From Aquatica leii (taxonomy: Eukaryota > Arthropoda > Insecta > Coleoptera > Lampyridae), in contig CM069432.1 of assembly GCA_035610365.1 (NCBI GenBank), positions 182,141,027 through 182,205,026 on the forward strand: a stretch of 64,000 nucleotides of DNA, written 5' to 3'. This document shows, one piece after another, positions 31,823-44,696 of this stretch. The notes beneath the pieces were generated by a model. That model saw nothing but the letters and a program-made list of their open reading frames with translations. It had not been told where the DNA came from and made no database searches. Positions within the stretch are counted from its first letter, which is position 1. Every line of letters starts with the position of its first letter. The position numbers and the translations under genes were made by a program.

Positions 31823-33168
31823 TAGGGTGGTCCTTATTCAGGGTTTGTCCGAATTTTTTTTCACGATAGTCCTAAATCGGTTCTAAATCTATTGAAAAAA
31901 AATTCATGCCAAGTTATAGCTCTTAATTTTAATTTTAACCCGACCCCCCCGACAGCCAAAGTTTTAAATGGAAATAACACGGGAAAAGTTCTGTTGATTT
32001 TTTGAAATTTTTTTTCATCATGAAATAATGAACAGATCATGTTGACCAATGACAATTCTTATAGCAAATTTAACGCTCTATAAAAAAAGTATCTTATGAT
32101 TTTTTGCTAACTCTAACGGTTTCTGAGTTATTTAAGGCATAGTTAAAGCTTAAGTCAATTTTACGATTTTTCTATTTCTACCGTCGTTTAATGATTTAAA
32201 AATGAAAAAAAGATAATAATTCATAACTTAGACGACTTTTTTTACCTTCACGCATGCTCTGAAAGAAAAGTATTATTTTATTTAAAAAATCGACTATCAA
32301 AATTTCAATAAATTAAAAAAAATACTTTTATTAACATTTTTTTTAACATCGATACTATTATGAAGTTATTACAGTTTTTTTAGCGCATCAGGAAACATTT
32401 GACAATGGTTTTTAACCAACTGTAATACATATTGCATTTGTTTTTCATCCTTCGTGTAATGACTACAAAAATCTTGCACTAGTTTAACTCCTCTCTCAGC
32501 ACAATTTATTTAATTTATCAATACTTTTACCAAATTAAAATTAGAATTTTTTGACAATTTCCAAAAAATATCTTGTGTATCTTAAAATTGGAAAAAATAG
32601 TTGAAACTCACGACAGTTCAAAAATTAGAGAAAAAATAATGTCACTTAATTATTAAAATTAATCGGTCAACGAAAAAATAATTTGCTAATTAATGTAACT
32701 ATCATTTTAGGGTCACGGTTACTTTGGAAGTTTTCTAAGAAACAAGAAAAAAAAACCATTGAGATTAAGAATTATTATCCTTTTTACATTTTTAAATCAT
32801 TAAACGACGATAGAAATAGAAAAATCGTAAAATTGACTTAAGCTTCAACTATGACCTTAAATAACTCAGAAACCGTTAGAGTTAGCAAAAAATCATAAGA
32901 GACCTTTTTTGTAAAGCGTTAAATTTGCTATAAGAATTGTCATTGGTGGACATTATCTGTTTATTATTTTATGGTGAAAAAAAATTTCAAAAAATCAACA
33001 GAACTTTTTCCGTGTTATTTCAATTTAAAACTTTGGCTGTCGGGGGGGTCGGGTTAAAATTAAAATTAAGAGCTATAACTTGGCATGAATTTTTTTTAAT
33101 AGATTTAGAACCGATTTAGGACTATCGTGAAAAAAAATTCGGACAAACCCTAAATAAGGACCACCCTA
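31823..33168. mobile_element. Mutator-like MITE with about 400-bp inverted arms
   Basis: TAGGGTGGTCC at 31823 and GGACCACCCTA ending at 33168. The arms 31823-32222 and 32769-33168 are long, highly similar inverse copies. A perfect 9-bp target duplication, CTGTGGTAT, lies at 31814-31822 and 33169-33177. Nine-base duplications with long terminal repeats are the signature of Mutator-like elements. The centre (32223-32768) has no coding region. The short frames at 31861-32055 and 32937-33119 are the same arm sequence read from both sides. Confidence 0.88.
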
Positions 33169-33177
33169 CTGTGGTAT

Positions 33178-35190
33178 ATTCAAAACTTATATGAATTACG
33201 CGGGTATAAAATCTGTTCATCAACGTTTTGACCTCCATACCAATTTGCAAATTAAAAAAATTTTTTTTTACATGTTTTGACTCAATAAATAAAGTCATCA
33301 AAAATAGGTAAAAGCAGTGTTAGAACGGAAATCAAATTTTATGCCTTTAATAGTAGATTTTTACTTTTACACTTACAAAACTATAAATTATTTATCTCTC
33401 CAAAAGGTAATTTTTGTAATTATAAATATGACTGGTATCGGTTTTTAACGTGTGATAAGATAGTTGATTAACTAGTTTAGTTACAATTGCAGAAATCAAA
33501 TAGTGTGAATGTCAATTTATGTAAACAACAAAATACAAAATTTACGTACATTTAGTTGGTTTTAGTTTTCTATTTATACACGTTCAAAGTATTTATATTA
33601 TTAGTGATTGCATAATGTATTTTTTATACATTATAATTAAATTTCAGCATTAAAGTTTATGATTTTGATGAGGTAAATAAGACATTTAGCAGAAAAGCGT
33701 TTTAATGTATAGCAGTATACCGTTATTTACAATTATTACAATATTTACTACTTTTATTCCGATTGTGATTAGTTCTTTTGCACTTTTTTAGATTATATTT
33801 ATGTGATATTTAAATCTATTTTTAATCGAGTGAACACAGAAAGTACAATTATTTTTGTGTGTTTATTTTATTATACTTAATTAAAGTTAAATACAGCTGC
33901 CGTTATTGAACAATTCCACATACATGTATTTCTTTATATATAAAGTTTTGTCATATTATATAAGTTTGAAATTTCAAGTCTTTAATTTCATACTCTAAAA
34001 TCCCGAGTGATTCTAAGACAACAAAGTTTCTTACCACCTCAACTTTACTCTACATAAAAAACTTTGTATCGCTTTTATTAAAGTATTGTTTGTAGTAAAT
34101 TTAAATTTAACCTGGTTTATTGTTTAAGCAAAAGTAAAATTAAAATACATTTATATGCTTTTTCCTAATGTAATTTTGGGTTTTAGGCGCTGAAGTCTAA
34201 TTAGAAACAAGGTTTGCAGGAAAACTTGTTAAAATTTATTTTAATCTAATCTACTTATTTGCTTTATTTGTTCCTTTGTTACGTGAAAAAATATAAAATT
34301 TATGACTATAATTGTTTCTGTACGATTCTATAATTTTTTGTTGAATTATTATTTTATTAAATATAAGAACTTTTAAAAAGTGACACATGTTACATAAAAG
34401 TTTAATTTTACAAAACAGGGACACTTGTATTGTAACTATCTTATACACGGTCTTAAAAAATTCCTTAAAAAGTTTTGAAGTTGGTTTCTGCAAATTTGAG
34501 AGACAACTGGATTAAAATGAATTTTGAAACAGCTGCTAGGAAATTGAAAATATTGAAATATTACTGAAAATTAAAGTGATATATCTTTTCTTAGCTATAA
34601 AAGTCATTTAGAGTTTGTTTGTGGCAGTACTCAAATTAAAAATATTTTCTAGCTATGTTGTTCTATACTACAAACAATAACGGTGTATTTGATCACTATC
34701 GCACATATTTTTATGTTTTCTTATCACATAAACATAATGTAACGAATTTTATTATTAAAACTAATTAATTTATTAATATTAAAAATATGTACACGTTTAA
34801 ACTAACCAAACTAATTAAATCAAACTATCTAAGAATAAAAAATTACGGTAATTTGTATAAAACAATAATACGCTATCACTAATAGGTCCACAGTTGTTTA
34901 CTTTAAAAGTCACGTTCACTTTCACTCGATGTACACTTTTATTTATTTAAAACTTCGCACGTACTAATCACTTATTTATCTTCACCGTAACAACATTTTA
35001 ACTTCATTCAGTAACTGTCGATACAGAAAACTGACCTTCCACATGCTTCTTATATATTCATGTTAGCTCGGTCTAGAACATTCGCAACCTTTCAGCATTT
35101 ATCGTTCGCTATCTGGAATTTGGTTTTATCGAATCGTAGATTCGACGTTATTCGCGAATGTTCCAATAATAAAAATTATAACCCGCTAAC
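33178..35190. other. No gene seen
   Basis: About 2 kb of AT-rich sequence. The frames at 34251-34493 and 35060-35245 show no motif; the latter runs into the PLE scrap that follows. Confidence 0.5.
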
Positions 35191-35191
35191 T

Positions 35192-35390
35192 GACTTAGGC
35201 TTGGTCCTAGTCTCTTCTTGGCCTTTGCCGCATTGTCGTTCGTGAACCCAAACAAACTGACGTTTTGCAAGACATTGCATCTTGCATCAGTGGTAAATGT
35301 CACTGAAAGAAAAAGTGTAAATGACGGTATTTATACCAATAGCGATTAGTGTGATTAACGTACCTTATCTTTCCGTTACCGCTTGACTGT
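35192..35390 (-). mobile_element. Solo PLE 3'-region fragment with decayed hammerhead
   Basis: Matches 5090-5325 (the inverted arm of the PLE in copy 1), including GTTCGTGAACCCAAACAAAC and CCAATAGCGATTAG. On the minus strand the hammerhead region reads CTGATGCAAGATGCAATG followed by CTTGCAAAACGTC. CUGANGA is disrupted and GAAA has become AAAA, so the ribozyme core is lost. The fragment has no coding part. Confidence 0.85.
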
Positions 35391-36366
35391 CACTGTCAAC
35401 GCATGATTTCTTATCTTTTACAATAAATAATGATAGTCGTAGAAAATAGTGATTCCATAAATTAAACTATATCTAGATAATAAAAACGAATTCAACTTGG
35501 AACACAAATGGAGGAACACGAATATAATCTAAACAAACAAAAGAGAAAGATATTTAGATAAATGACCGGATTAGGATATAATTTGTGCAAATTAGACACG
35601 TATATAAATCACAAATCTGCAAAATGGCAGTTTGTGCTCTTTTATGTATAACCTATAAAAAAGTAGTAGTTACTATAACGTGTAATTTGATAGTATCAAA
35701 TCCATTATTGCAGGTGTACGCTAATGAAATTTATTTACAATCAGTTTATAATATGACAATTAAATACCCAAGAAAAATTTGGGAAGTGGATCATTAAAAA
35801 CTCGAATCCATTACATATCACATTAGATGGTATGTAATAGAAGGTCGTTACCATAGAAATGTCATTACATACTATATCGTCAGTGTACCGTGAGAGCGTT
35901 AGATGGCGCAAGACAGACCATAAATTGAAGTATACACAATGACAATACAGGTTAAAGGTGGATTTATGCAGGCCTATTTAGCATTTGTCATTTACATTTA
36001 ACTTTTAAGCAGTTATACTACGGATTTCTAATTACCCCATTTACGCATTTCATTTATTTAGGTTTTACGAATTGGTTTAAGTTTTATCTACTTAAATAAA
36101 ATGATAAATGCACTCTGCAATACAGCGCATACTGACAAGCAATTCGTAGTATGTGCTCTAAAACTAAAGTTATTGAACACGTGTTTTTTTGTTATAAATG
36201 AGTGTTGACGATAGGCATTTAGTTGACCTGGTGCGTCAATTTGATGTACTCTGTAATAAGCGCCAGGTTGACTTTAAAGATAAACGTAGGTATTCGCGTA
36301 AATGCGTAAATCGTTTGACACAAAACGCGTTTGTTTTCCACGCCAGTTAGAATTAATACAATTTCA
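35391..36366. other. No gene seen
   Basis: AT-rich. The frame at 35585-35797 has no recognisable motif. A 9-bp inverted pair (GTATGTAAT / ATTACATAC) lies near 35830-35872, possibly a relic of the MITE family at 36367. Confidence 0.45.
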
Positions 36367-36559
36367 CAAGACCACGTACTGTACTGGATTTATAACAGTA
36401 GATTACATACCTCGGAAAAAAGCTTCATTCCACTGTCGGGCATATTGCCGACCTGGAGCTTCGCTCTCGGCCGGTCAATCTAGCCCTCCACTGTAATGAA
36501 GCTTTTCCCCAATCGGTATGTAATCTACTATTATAAATCCAGTACAGTACGTGGTCTTG
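36367..36559. mobile_element. 193-bp foldback MITE with about 45-bp inverted ends
   Basis: The left end CAAGACCACGTACTGTACTG continues through GGATTTATAACAGTAGATTACATACC. The right end is its inverse with one mismatch. Inner arms share AAGCTTCATT and CACTGT. The GC-rich centre carries GTCGGGCATATTGCCGAC and CTCTCGGCCGG hairpins. The inner terminus GTAGATTACATACC recurs at 28594-28607. No target duplication was found outside the arms. Confidence 0.8.
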
Positions 36560-38148
36560 CTATTATTTTGTAATCACACGTTATGGTCATTTTCATAACC
36601 TTACTAATTTTGTTTTTCTACATTTTTTATTTCAAAAAACCGTTTTGCCTATTTATATATCAATTTAGGGCTGTCGCGTATAAAATTTGCCAAACAGCGT
36701 AAACGATCATCTTTTAGAACGATCTTATAAATTTGCAAATTATTCATCTCTTTTTATTTACTGTAGTATAAAGGTTTTCTGATTCCTTAAGTTGTTGATT
36801 TTTATGCAATATTGAACAAATACTTAACTTTTGATTTCTTAAACATGATCCAGACTTAGTCAAAAATGGTTAGGCAAAGATATTTATTCCATAATATAAA
36901 AGTTGTTTAAAAAAATTATATAGCATTTGCGGTTATTCAGTTAGCCTAGTGTTGTACGAAAAGGTGAATATTTCTAACTACCGAAACTTTTTTAGTGCAA
37001 ATAATTTTAATTTAAATCGTAGTGCTAAACGTTTTGGTCAACTCGTGGTAACTACCTCAATAGCAAAGCTTGGTAGCGAATATCAAAGGAAACAAAAGGA
37101 GTGAACCTACTAAATCTGAAACTCTCCCCCCTTTTAGTCACTTTTTTTCAACCAGTAAAACTGTCGTTACGCTCCTGGTCGTTTTCTGACCGTATTTGAT
37201 TGCCACAAGTTATAGATTTTAATTTCTTTTCACACTTTAAAAGATACGGCGATTGAAATTTGTATTCTTCAAAATAGTTTTCTTGAGATAGTTAAACTTT
37301 AAAAATCATCAGGTTCAGTACATTTGTAGTGATGTGTAGTTATTGCACTTGTTGACTACAATCCGGCACAATTATAAAAATTAAGTAAAACGTGTATTTT
37401 TACTCTTGTGGTCAATTAGCATCGTTTGAAAAAATAATGATAAAGACATTGTAAAAATAGTTACATGATGTTTAGTGTTTGAGACCAGTAACGGCTTCTC
37501 TATTAAGTCATTTGGTGAATGACACCCCCTAACAATTGTTTTCTTATTAATTTACAATGCAAATATGCTAAATTTCTTAATGCAAACTCAATACATTCAA
37601 AAATTAGTAAACTTGTACGAGGATCATAGAAAGGAGAATTTGTTATTAAAGCTTCAATATTTATATGAGTCCCTTGCAGCATTAACCACAAGCCGCCACT
37701 GCTTGAGATAAATTTTTGAGTTTTTTTACGACTCAATATAGCACAAGTTGTGGTTTATATAAAAAAAAAGTTTATTTTGGAAAAAGCACAAATACAGCAT
37801 AATAGGAAACAATAAAGAAAAAAAAACTCAATGTTCCAAAAGGGCGGGGCTATCACCATGAATGTTTTTAACATGTACTTGAATATGCTTTGAGTTATAG
37901 GCTTACGGTTAGCGGTACAATACGTCACAAACGCAGCACAATGCAGTACACACACGAATCTTGTCCATTTTGACAGTAAGTAGTAGTAGAATTGTAAGAG
38001 CAATAATAAATAACTTTGCGAAAGGATTATTGCAACTGACACAGTTTGCAAACGTTTTACAAGCTAGAGTTAAAATAGATAGACTATGTATAGCAATGGT
38101 CAATAGCAAAGTTAATTGCACGTAACCAGTTTTCTAATTTTTCAAGTT
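36560..38148. other. No convincing gene
   Basis: The minus frame at 37503-37736 and the overlapping minus frames at 37755-38121 have no family motif that I recognise; the latter are hydrophobic and T-rich by composition. I see no repeats with ends. Confidence 0.4.
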
Positions 38149-40790
38149 TACCCACATAACCAAAGTTAACCTTAATTGTCTAAAAAGTGATCATACTTTA
38201 ACCTGAAAAGTTGACAAGCATGTGGTATCTTTATCGTGCCTTTTAGTCATTCATAAAAGTTAGTTCTACCGCGTGTCCTTAATGGTTAACTTATTCACAA
38301 CAAATAGTTATTCCTAATAATACGCCAAATTGTAAACGTAATGGTTACTTTTTGTATAAGCTTAAAGTATAAAATATGGCGACCTATCTCGTTTCTTACC
38401 CACAGAGGTTGACTTTTGGATAACTTTTCAATAGACAACTTTAATTGTTACTCAAAAGCCGTTTTAAAAAGTTAACTTGATGGTAACCATAAAAATTAAC
38501 CTATTAAGAGCTTTCAAGTATAAAATGAGACTACTTGTTTTTTACTAACCCTATAAGTTAACTTTTTGATATCTTTTCAGAGATTTCTAATTAATGTCTT
38601 GAAAAAGTTATACAACTGACATCCTACAAAATTAATTTAATGTTAATCCTAAAAATTAAGTTTTTAGTAGCCTTATAGTACAGCATGAGACTACATGTCT
38701 TTTTAGTAACCACATAAATGTTATTTTCGGTGAGTTTTATAATCAATGTCTATAAAAATTGTGAAACAGACATTCTAAAAAGTTAATTTTATGTTAATCC
38801 TATAAATTAACTTTTAGTAGAATGTTTTGTGTACAATAAGACTGTATCGCGGAAAAACGTCCTCGGAAGAAAATCACCCTAAACCAAAATTACTTTTCTA
38901 TATTCTAATAGTTACCTCTTACTATTATTACGACTTACAAGGAGGAACTAAGAAATGAGTTTACCAATTGCGTTTCTGATTTTTGGTGATTCTCATGGCA
39001 AAAAGTACCTTTATTTTGGTTTTTTGCATTACCGCTTAGTTTTCAGATTATGAATTTTTAAAGAATTGATCAAAATCGTCAGAAGTTAGTTAGTCGCTCC
39101 GTAAACTCTAATTACAACAAATTCAAGGGTATGTTTTTTTAAATAGACAAACACTTATTTTAAAAATATTTAAAAGCACTGCAGATGGAACCTGCAGTCA
39201 TTGTTTCAACTAATTATTTGTTGTAATTCTTATAAGTATATAGGATCTGTAGTTGTATACGCTGAAACTAATTATCTTAGAAAAACTTGTATTTGAAAAG
39301 AAACATTTTAGTGGAGTTGTAAGTGTAATTGATTATTATTAATTAGTGTTTGTAATTTTAGTTACTGCTTACATTTATAATAAAAATCTAATTATTAACA
39401 ATAAAATCCTTAGAAGTAAACTTTATTTTAGTTCCATCATTACCCTCGCACAACAGTTTTCTGGAATGTACTATTTTAATCCGATTATCGTCATAAACCT
39501 TGTTCTTTTTTGTTTGTAGCCTAATGATTTTTAAATTTAATTTCAACCTAAAAATTATTTTTTAAAACAAACTTTTTTATAATTTGTAATGTGGATCGAT
39601 ACAAAATCGTATTGACAATAGTTCAAATTATCGCCCTTAAATCGATAAAAAATATCAAGTTTTTCTTCAAAGGCGTTTAGCAGGTTAAAGAGAAAGTATT
39701 AATAAACGCGATGGCATCTTAATGTTGATTGTAAAAACTTTTTTTGACGTTTTTGTTTCATCCGTTACGGTAAATGATTAACTTAAGAACTTGTTTTGCA
39801 TTGCGGCTGTGTGTCAACTGGGCATCAAACAATAGCCTTTGTGGAAATTTTAATCCTTTCAAGGTGTCGGTTTCTTCGACCATTCAAGGTCTTTTTCTTA
39901 GATATTGGAGTTTTAACGGAAATTTCATTCAAAGAATCTCATTCTGTCGATGCTGACAAAATTTTTTTAAAACAAATCGTTATTACTTTGAGCAGAGTTT
40001 AATATTCATTTCTGCTTTAACAAATCCGTTAAACAATTACAATATAAACTTGGCCTCTTGATAGCAAATAAGAAAAATGAATTTTTCCAAACAGACATAC
40101 CGAACAAGTTTTGTATTTAAGCTTCTTTAATATTGTGACTCATAAAGGAGCTATATGCGCATCAATATCCAATTTTAAAAACGTAATACAGGCAAATTTT
40201 AGTGTTTCTTATTAAAGGATAGTTTATTCACAATAAACGGTAAAAAAGTATTATTAATGTCAAAAGTGACAATACAATAATTGATCTAGTGCTTCAAATG
40301 AACTTTCTGGAATTAATTCAACAGTTTTTTATTATGTAGCCATCATTAAAAAAAAATTAAATTTCGTAAAAAAAATTGTAACTTAAAATTTCATGTCGCA
40401 CTTAACAATAAGGATATGACATTTGTACTGATTATTCTCAACTTCTTATTTAACCTCTTAAAGCATTTTTTTTTTTAAAAAAACTACTAAAGAATAATTT
40501 TTTTTAATTTAAGAAAATACATTTTTGAACTTTATTTTGGCCAAAAGTAATAACTAAACACAAAATAACTGTCTATAAACACTTATCTTTGCAGTTTTAT
40601 AATTTTTACATATTACATTACAAAAAAAGTCTTTCACTACTAAATCAATAATAATTTTCAAAAAAAACGTTTCTTTGTTTTACAACTGGACGAAAAGTAA
40701 TATTACTCTAACATTTTATAGCTTACAAGACAGATGTAAATAAAAAAAATCAAAAAGACCATTTTTTTCTTATGTTTCCTATAGCGATAG

Positions 40791-40810
40791 CGCTCGAATT
40801 AATTCGAGCG
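40791..40810. repeat. Perfect 20-bp palindrome
   Basis: CGCTCGAATTAATTCGAGCG equals its own reverse complement. It sits in the middle of the 38149-42248 element; a degenerate second copy (TTAACTCGAGC) follows near 40844-40854. Confidence 0.8.
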
Positions 40811-41615
40811 TGCCTATTTTAGCCCATTTAGCGTAATAGAATTAACTCGAGCATGCACGTTACGGGGTTAATTTAAACTTAACAAAAATAGATTTCAAGA
40901 ATCATTGAATTAACATTCAACAAACGCCCACCGTTTGTAAAATTTAAAATTCTGTTGTTGAAGTGGGAGAGAATGGGTATAGTAATTTAAATAACCACCG
41001 GGTTCTTTTAAGACTAGTTTAAAATTGAACGTCGTTTTTTTTTACCTGCTAGACAATCGTTCAAGTTTTGTTGATGTGCGTGTTGTACAAGTCGAGTGTT
41101 AACTTCGTGTAATTGTGTTATACTAAAAGTTCCAGTTAAAGTTATAAAGAACACATAATTCATAACTGCAGATGAACGATCAGTATACAAAAAGACATAG
41201 AAACAGGCTTTCTCTAAATTTTACATGTTTGCCCTGGTTTTAAAATACCCAGATTTTTTACAATTTTCTAGATCGCTGGGAACCCTGTAAAAAATTAAAT
41301 CAAATATAAATATTAGTGGTTTAGTTAAGTATTTTTTCTAATTTCAGCTTCCGTAAAATGAATAGTTTCCACAACTACAGAAATGGACGTTTTAGTGGTG
41401 ACAAAGGTGTGGATTAGAAATTCAAGAAAAAGTGTGAAAAAGGGTTAAAGGCGATGACATTTATTTTAGATATTTTTAAATTTGTAAATAAATAATAAAT
41501 ATATATGTATTATATCGTATCGTATAAAATCTGTTTTTCAAGACTTGCACCTTTACTTTAATGTGTTTTATTTTCAAATGTTAACTATAAAATATCCGTT
41601 AAGCAGCCATTAATC

Positions 41616-42089
41616 GTTGAGCAACTGAAAAAATAGTATTTTTTAAGCAGTTTTAAAATCCAACAATTATACATCTTTTACAGTTAACTTCAGGTTGATT
41701 CTTGAATAAGTGCAAAAATTGTATATTTTAAACAGCTTTAAAATTAAATAGTAAAATACCCATTTAGATTAACTTTAAGTTATCCTAACGGGTTGAACGT
41801 TAAGCAAACAAAAATTAGTATCTTTTAGGCAGTTTTAAATACCAACCATTAACAATCACTTTCGATTAACTTTAGATTACCCTAACAGGTTGAACGTTGA
41901 GCAAACAAAAAATGGTATCTTTTTAGTAGTTTTAAAATTCAACTATGCACCGGGCATTTCGATTAACTTTAGGTTAGCCCAACAAGTTGACCAATGAATA
42001 ACTAAAAATAAGTATCTTTTGTGTAGCTTTAAAAGTGGACAATAAGTTGTCCGTTTCGGTTAATTTCGGGTTATCCTAAAAGGTTGACC
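41616..42089. repeat. About 97-bp tandem repeat, five units
   Basis: Unit starts at 41616 (GTTGAGCAAC), 41701, 41799 (GTTAAGCAAAC), 41896 (GTTGAGCAAAC) and 41993; a partial start follows at 42090. Each unit contains a TAGTATCTTTT block, an AGTTTTAAA block, a TTAACTTTAGGTTA block and a closing GGTTGAAC/GGTTGACC. Confidence 0.8.
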
Positions 42090-42248
42090 GTTGCATACAC
42101 GCAAGGTCAGTATAAGAGTATCCTATGGAGGGATTAAGTGGGACATAGTTCACCATTGGGTGTACTTTTGGGTACTCTATGATCACATTTGACAATCCAA
42201 AGCGGTTACCTTTATTACGACTTTTGGTTACTTTTGGCTGTGTGGGTA

Positions 42249-43809
42249 GGTAAGCTTATTAACAGCGGAAATTAATGCTCTATCAAATATGTAAGAATAA
42301 GAGTTTAGATTTGAGATTTTTATTGCTTAACATGATAAAATTACAGTAGAAAAGACAGCAATATAATAACTAATTAGTATTCTATTTGTTAACTGGAGCA
42401 AGAACACTTGATACGTGGGGACACGTAGCTAGTGTTTTTAGTATAAGGGTTGCGTACGTAATCCACCGACAATTAAATATTCTAATATAAGTCCTCTAAA
42501 AATATTATTAAATGCTGTACACTAAGTTGATCAAACCGAATAAATAAAGGAAGAGTATAAAACAAAAATTTGTAAAATATACTTGAGAAGCAAATTAAAA
42601 TACGTTGTTGACTCTAGGAGGGTGGTTGTGGTTTTAATGGGCGTTGAAATTATATAAAAAGATTAATACTTAGAATATCGATACAGCTAATCACGGGTGT
42701 ACTTTGTTTTGTGATATCACAACTTTGTTTTATAAACTATTGCAGTACATTTTGTTTACTGTGGTAAACACATTGTTTGAAAAAATATGTTTTATACCGT
42801 TACTTTTTGTTAACATTATTTAATTTTTTTGTATTGTCACATTTGCCAACTACAGTTTATTTTTGTTGTTACAACTGAAACCAATTTTTAACTTTGCGTT
42901 ACTGTTTTTTTACTATAGAGATTGACTTAACCTAACTTCAAGCGCATTTTTTATGAGTTAGCTATACTTCGTTTACAATAAGAAATATACAAATATTTTA
43001 CAATGTATTGCAATCTATTTGATGTGCTGTTATCAACTGATGATTACTATACATTGTGTTATCTACATCATTTGAACAACGGACAGATATTATACAATAA
43101 TTTGGAAAATAAGTTACGGTCTACAGATAGTAATACTATCGAATGGCGGTTAAATATGATCAATAAAGCGGAGAATACAGAGACGAGAGAAAAAAATATA
43201 AATCCAAAGAACTTGTTAGTAAGCAAATATTAACGTGTTTATATCCGTAGTGCGACGTCGCGTCGTCAGGAAGGAGATTTTAGGTTCTCTCTTATTTCTA
43301 ACGTATAAATTTACTGAAATATTTAACGTTTATTTAAGAAGTTACCATACGTGATTTACAACGTATGTGACAGTATGGGGTGTAATTATTTTTACATTAT
43401 GATTCTCTGTCTGTAGATTTTTGGAGGCTGTGCAAAACTTGGTGGTGACCTTTAGTCGTATTTGTTTTTTGGAATACCTGAAAATCTATCATAGCTAAAA
43501 AGTTAATACAAAAAATTGTGTCACTATGTATCTTCAAAATGCATCGAAAAAATTATTGGAATATTGAATTATTACAAGTATATGCCAAAATTTATGTTAT
43601 TTCGTCTTAGGAGTTCACGGAAAATTGGGTATAATCAAAACATATATTTGCCTATGAGTGATTTGGACATTTCGATTAGAAATTAGTTAGTACCTAGTTT
43701 CTTTGTGGCGTTGAATGAATATTTTTCCTTTAAAAAATTGGTCCAAAGAGGTCTAATTTTAAAGATATGCATTTAAAGTTAACAGACCTGACTATTTAAA
43801 TTAGAGAGG
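42249..43809. other. No convincing gene
   Basis: AT-rich. The plus frame at 43003-43233 (76 residues, N/L-rich) looks somewhat protein-like, but I recognise no motif, splice site or homologous domain. Confidence 0.4.
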
Positions 43810-44073
43810 CAGGCGCGGCTCCAGCAGTTTATTTCGGTGGGGCTCCAATAGTTTAAAGCGGTGGGGGGGGTTGCTCATAACATTTTTTAATAATAATGTA
43901 TTGAATATGGCGTTAATATAAAATTGAATAACACTTCGTTATGCACCAAGCTTTTACTTGCAAGCGATAAAGCATCATAAATTGTACAACTATAAAAAAA
44001 GCGAATGTATTACATACAAACTGAGAAAAACTTCAGTATTATTTTCAATGTCACTCCTCTGCAGCCGCGCCTG
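43810..44073. mobile_element. hAT-type MITE with perfect 8-bp duplication
   Basis: Ends CAGGCGCGGCTCCAG and CTGCAGCCGCGCCTG are inverse apart from one base. TAGAGAGG is repeated exactly at 43802-43809 and 44074-44081. CAG-starting termini and an 8-bp duplication are typical of hAT. The G-run (43861-43870) and the AT-rich core carry no gene. Confidence 0.88.
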
Positions 44074-44452
44074 TAGAGAGGATTGACTGTTGATTTTAAC
44101 TATGCGGTAAGTGCTGTGAAATCTGTATTTTAAAACGTCCTGATTTGTTGTGTTGTTTGTTTTTTTTGATATTCCATCATCTACAAAATAAATCGTTAAT
44201 GAAATAATTACAGTAGATACCATTTTTTATTTCTTCTTGTTGACACTGATCTAAGTTAAAAAATATATTTTTGTTCTCGATTACGTTTATCTGCGGCTAT
44301 GACCAAAACAACAAAATTACAAATTCAGTTTTTTCACTAAACTCAGTTGGACAACCTACTTTATTTCTGCCTCAATCAGTTGATGCTAAGTGATTTGCAA
44401 AGATTACCTTTAATGAACTTTTTTTGGCGTGTATGCAAAGACTTAAGGTGTT

Positions 44453-44468
44453 CTTCGTACGTACGAAG
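44453..44468. repeat. Perfect 16-bp palindrome
   Basis: CTTCGTACGTACGAAG, self-complementary, in a locally GC-richer patch of otherwise unassigned sequence (44082-44696). Confidence 0.7.
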
Positions 44469-44696
44469 GCCGCAGGCGAGAAAGACCAGCTCATATTCTA
44501 GCAGCGTAAGAGCAAGCAAAACAATAAATCTTTTTAGTAAAATCAAAATTTTAATATTCGTTGATTTTAAACCGCGACGTGAATTTTGTGAGTAGTTGCA
44601 ATAACAAAAAATTTTTGACTGGACTTGAGTGCCAACGTATTACTTTTGGATCAGTGTTATTTTACACGAGATTAGGTGCTGAATTTGCACAATACG

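Larger units (their letters stand above)
38149..42248. mobile_element. About 4.1-kb element with subterminal tandem repeats
   Basis: TACCCACATAACCAAAGTTA at 38149 is matched, inverted, by TACCCACACAGCCAAAAGTA at 42248. Inside the left end are units of about 150-160 bp sharing TTAATCCTAAAAATTAA and AATGAGACTAC (about 38480-38850), with TTACCCACA repeated near 38397. Inside the right end is an array of about 97 bp x 5 (41616-42089). The interior (38850-41500) is AT-rich, and I recognise no protein in it. Target duplication not identified, so the exact ends are provisional. Confidence 0.6.

Noticed and set aside
31861-33119. Similar short frames at 31861-32055 (-) and 32937-33119 (+) as a gene family
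   Set aside because: They are the two inverted arms of the Mutator-like MITE read from each end.
37503-38121. Minus frames of 70-98 residues as host exons
   Set aside because: No recognised domain; composition-driven hydrophobic stretches; no supporting splice signals.
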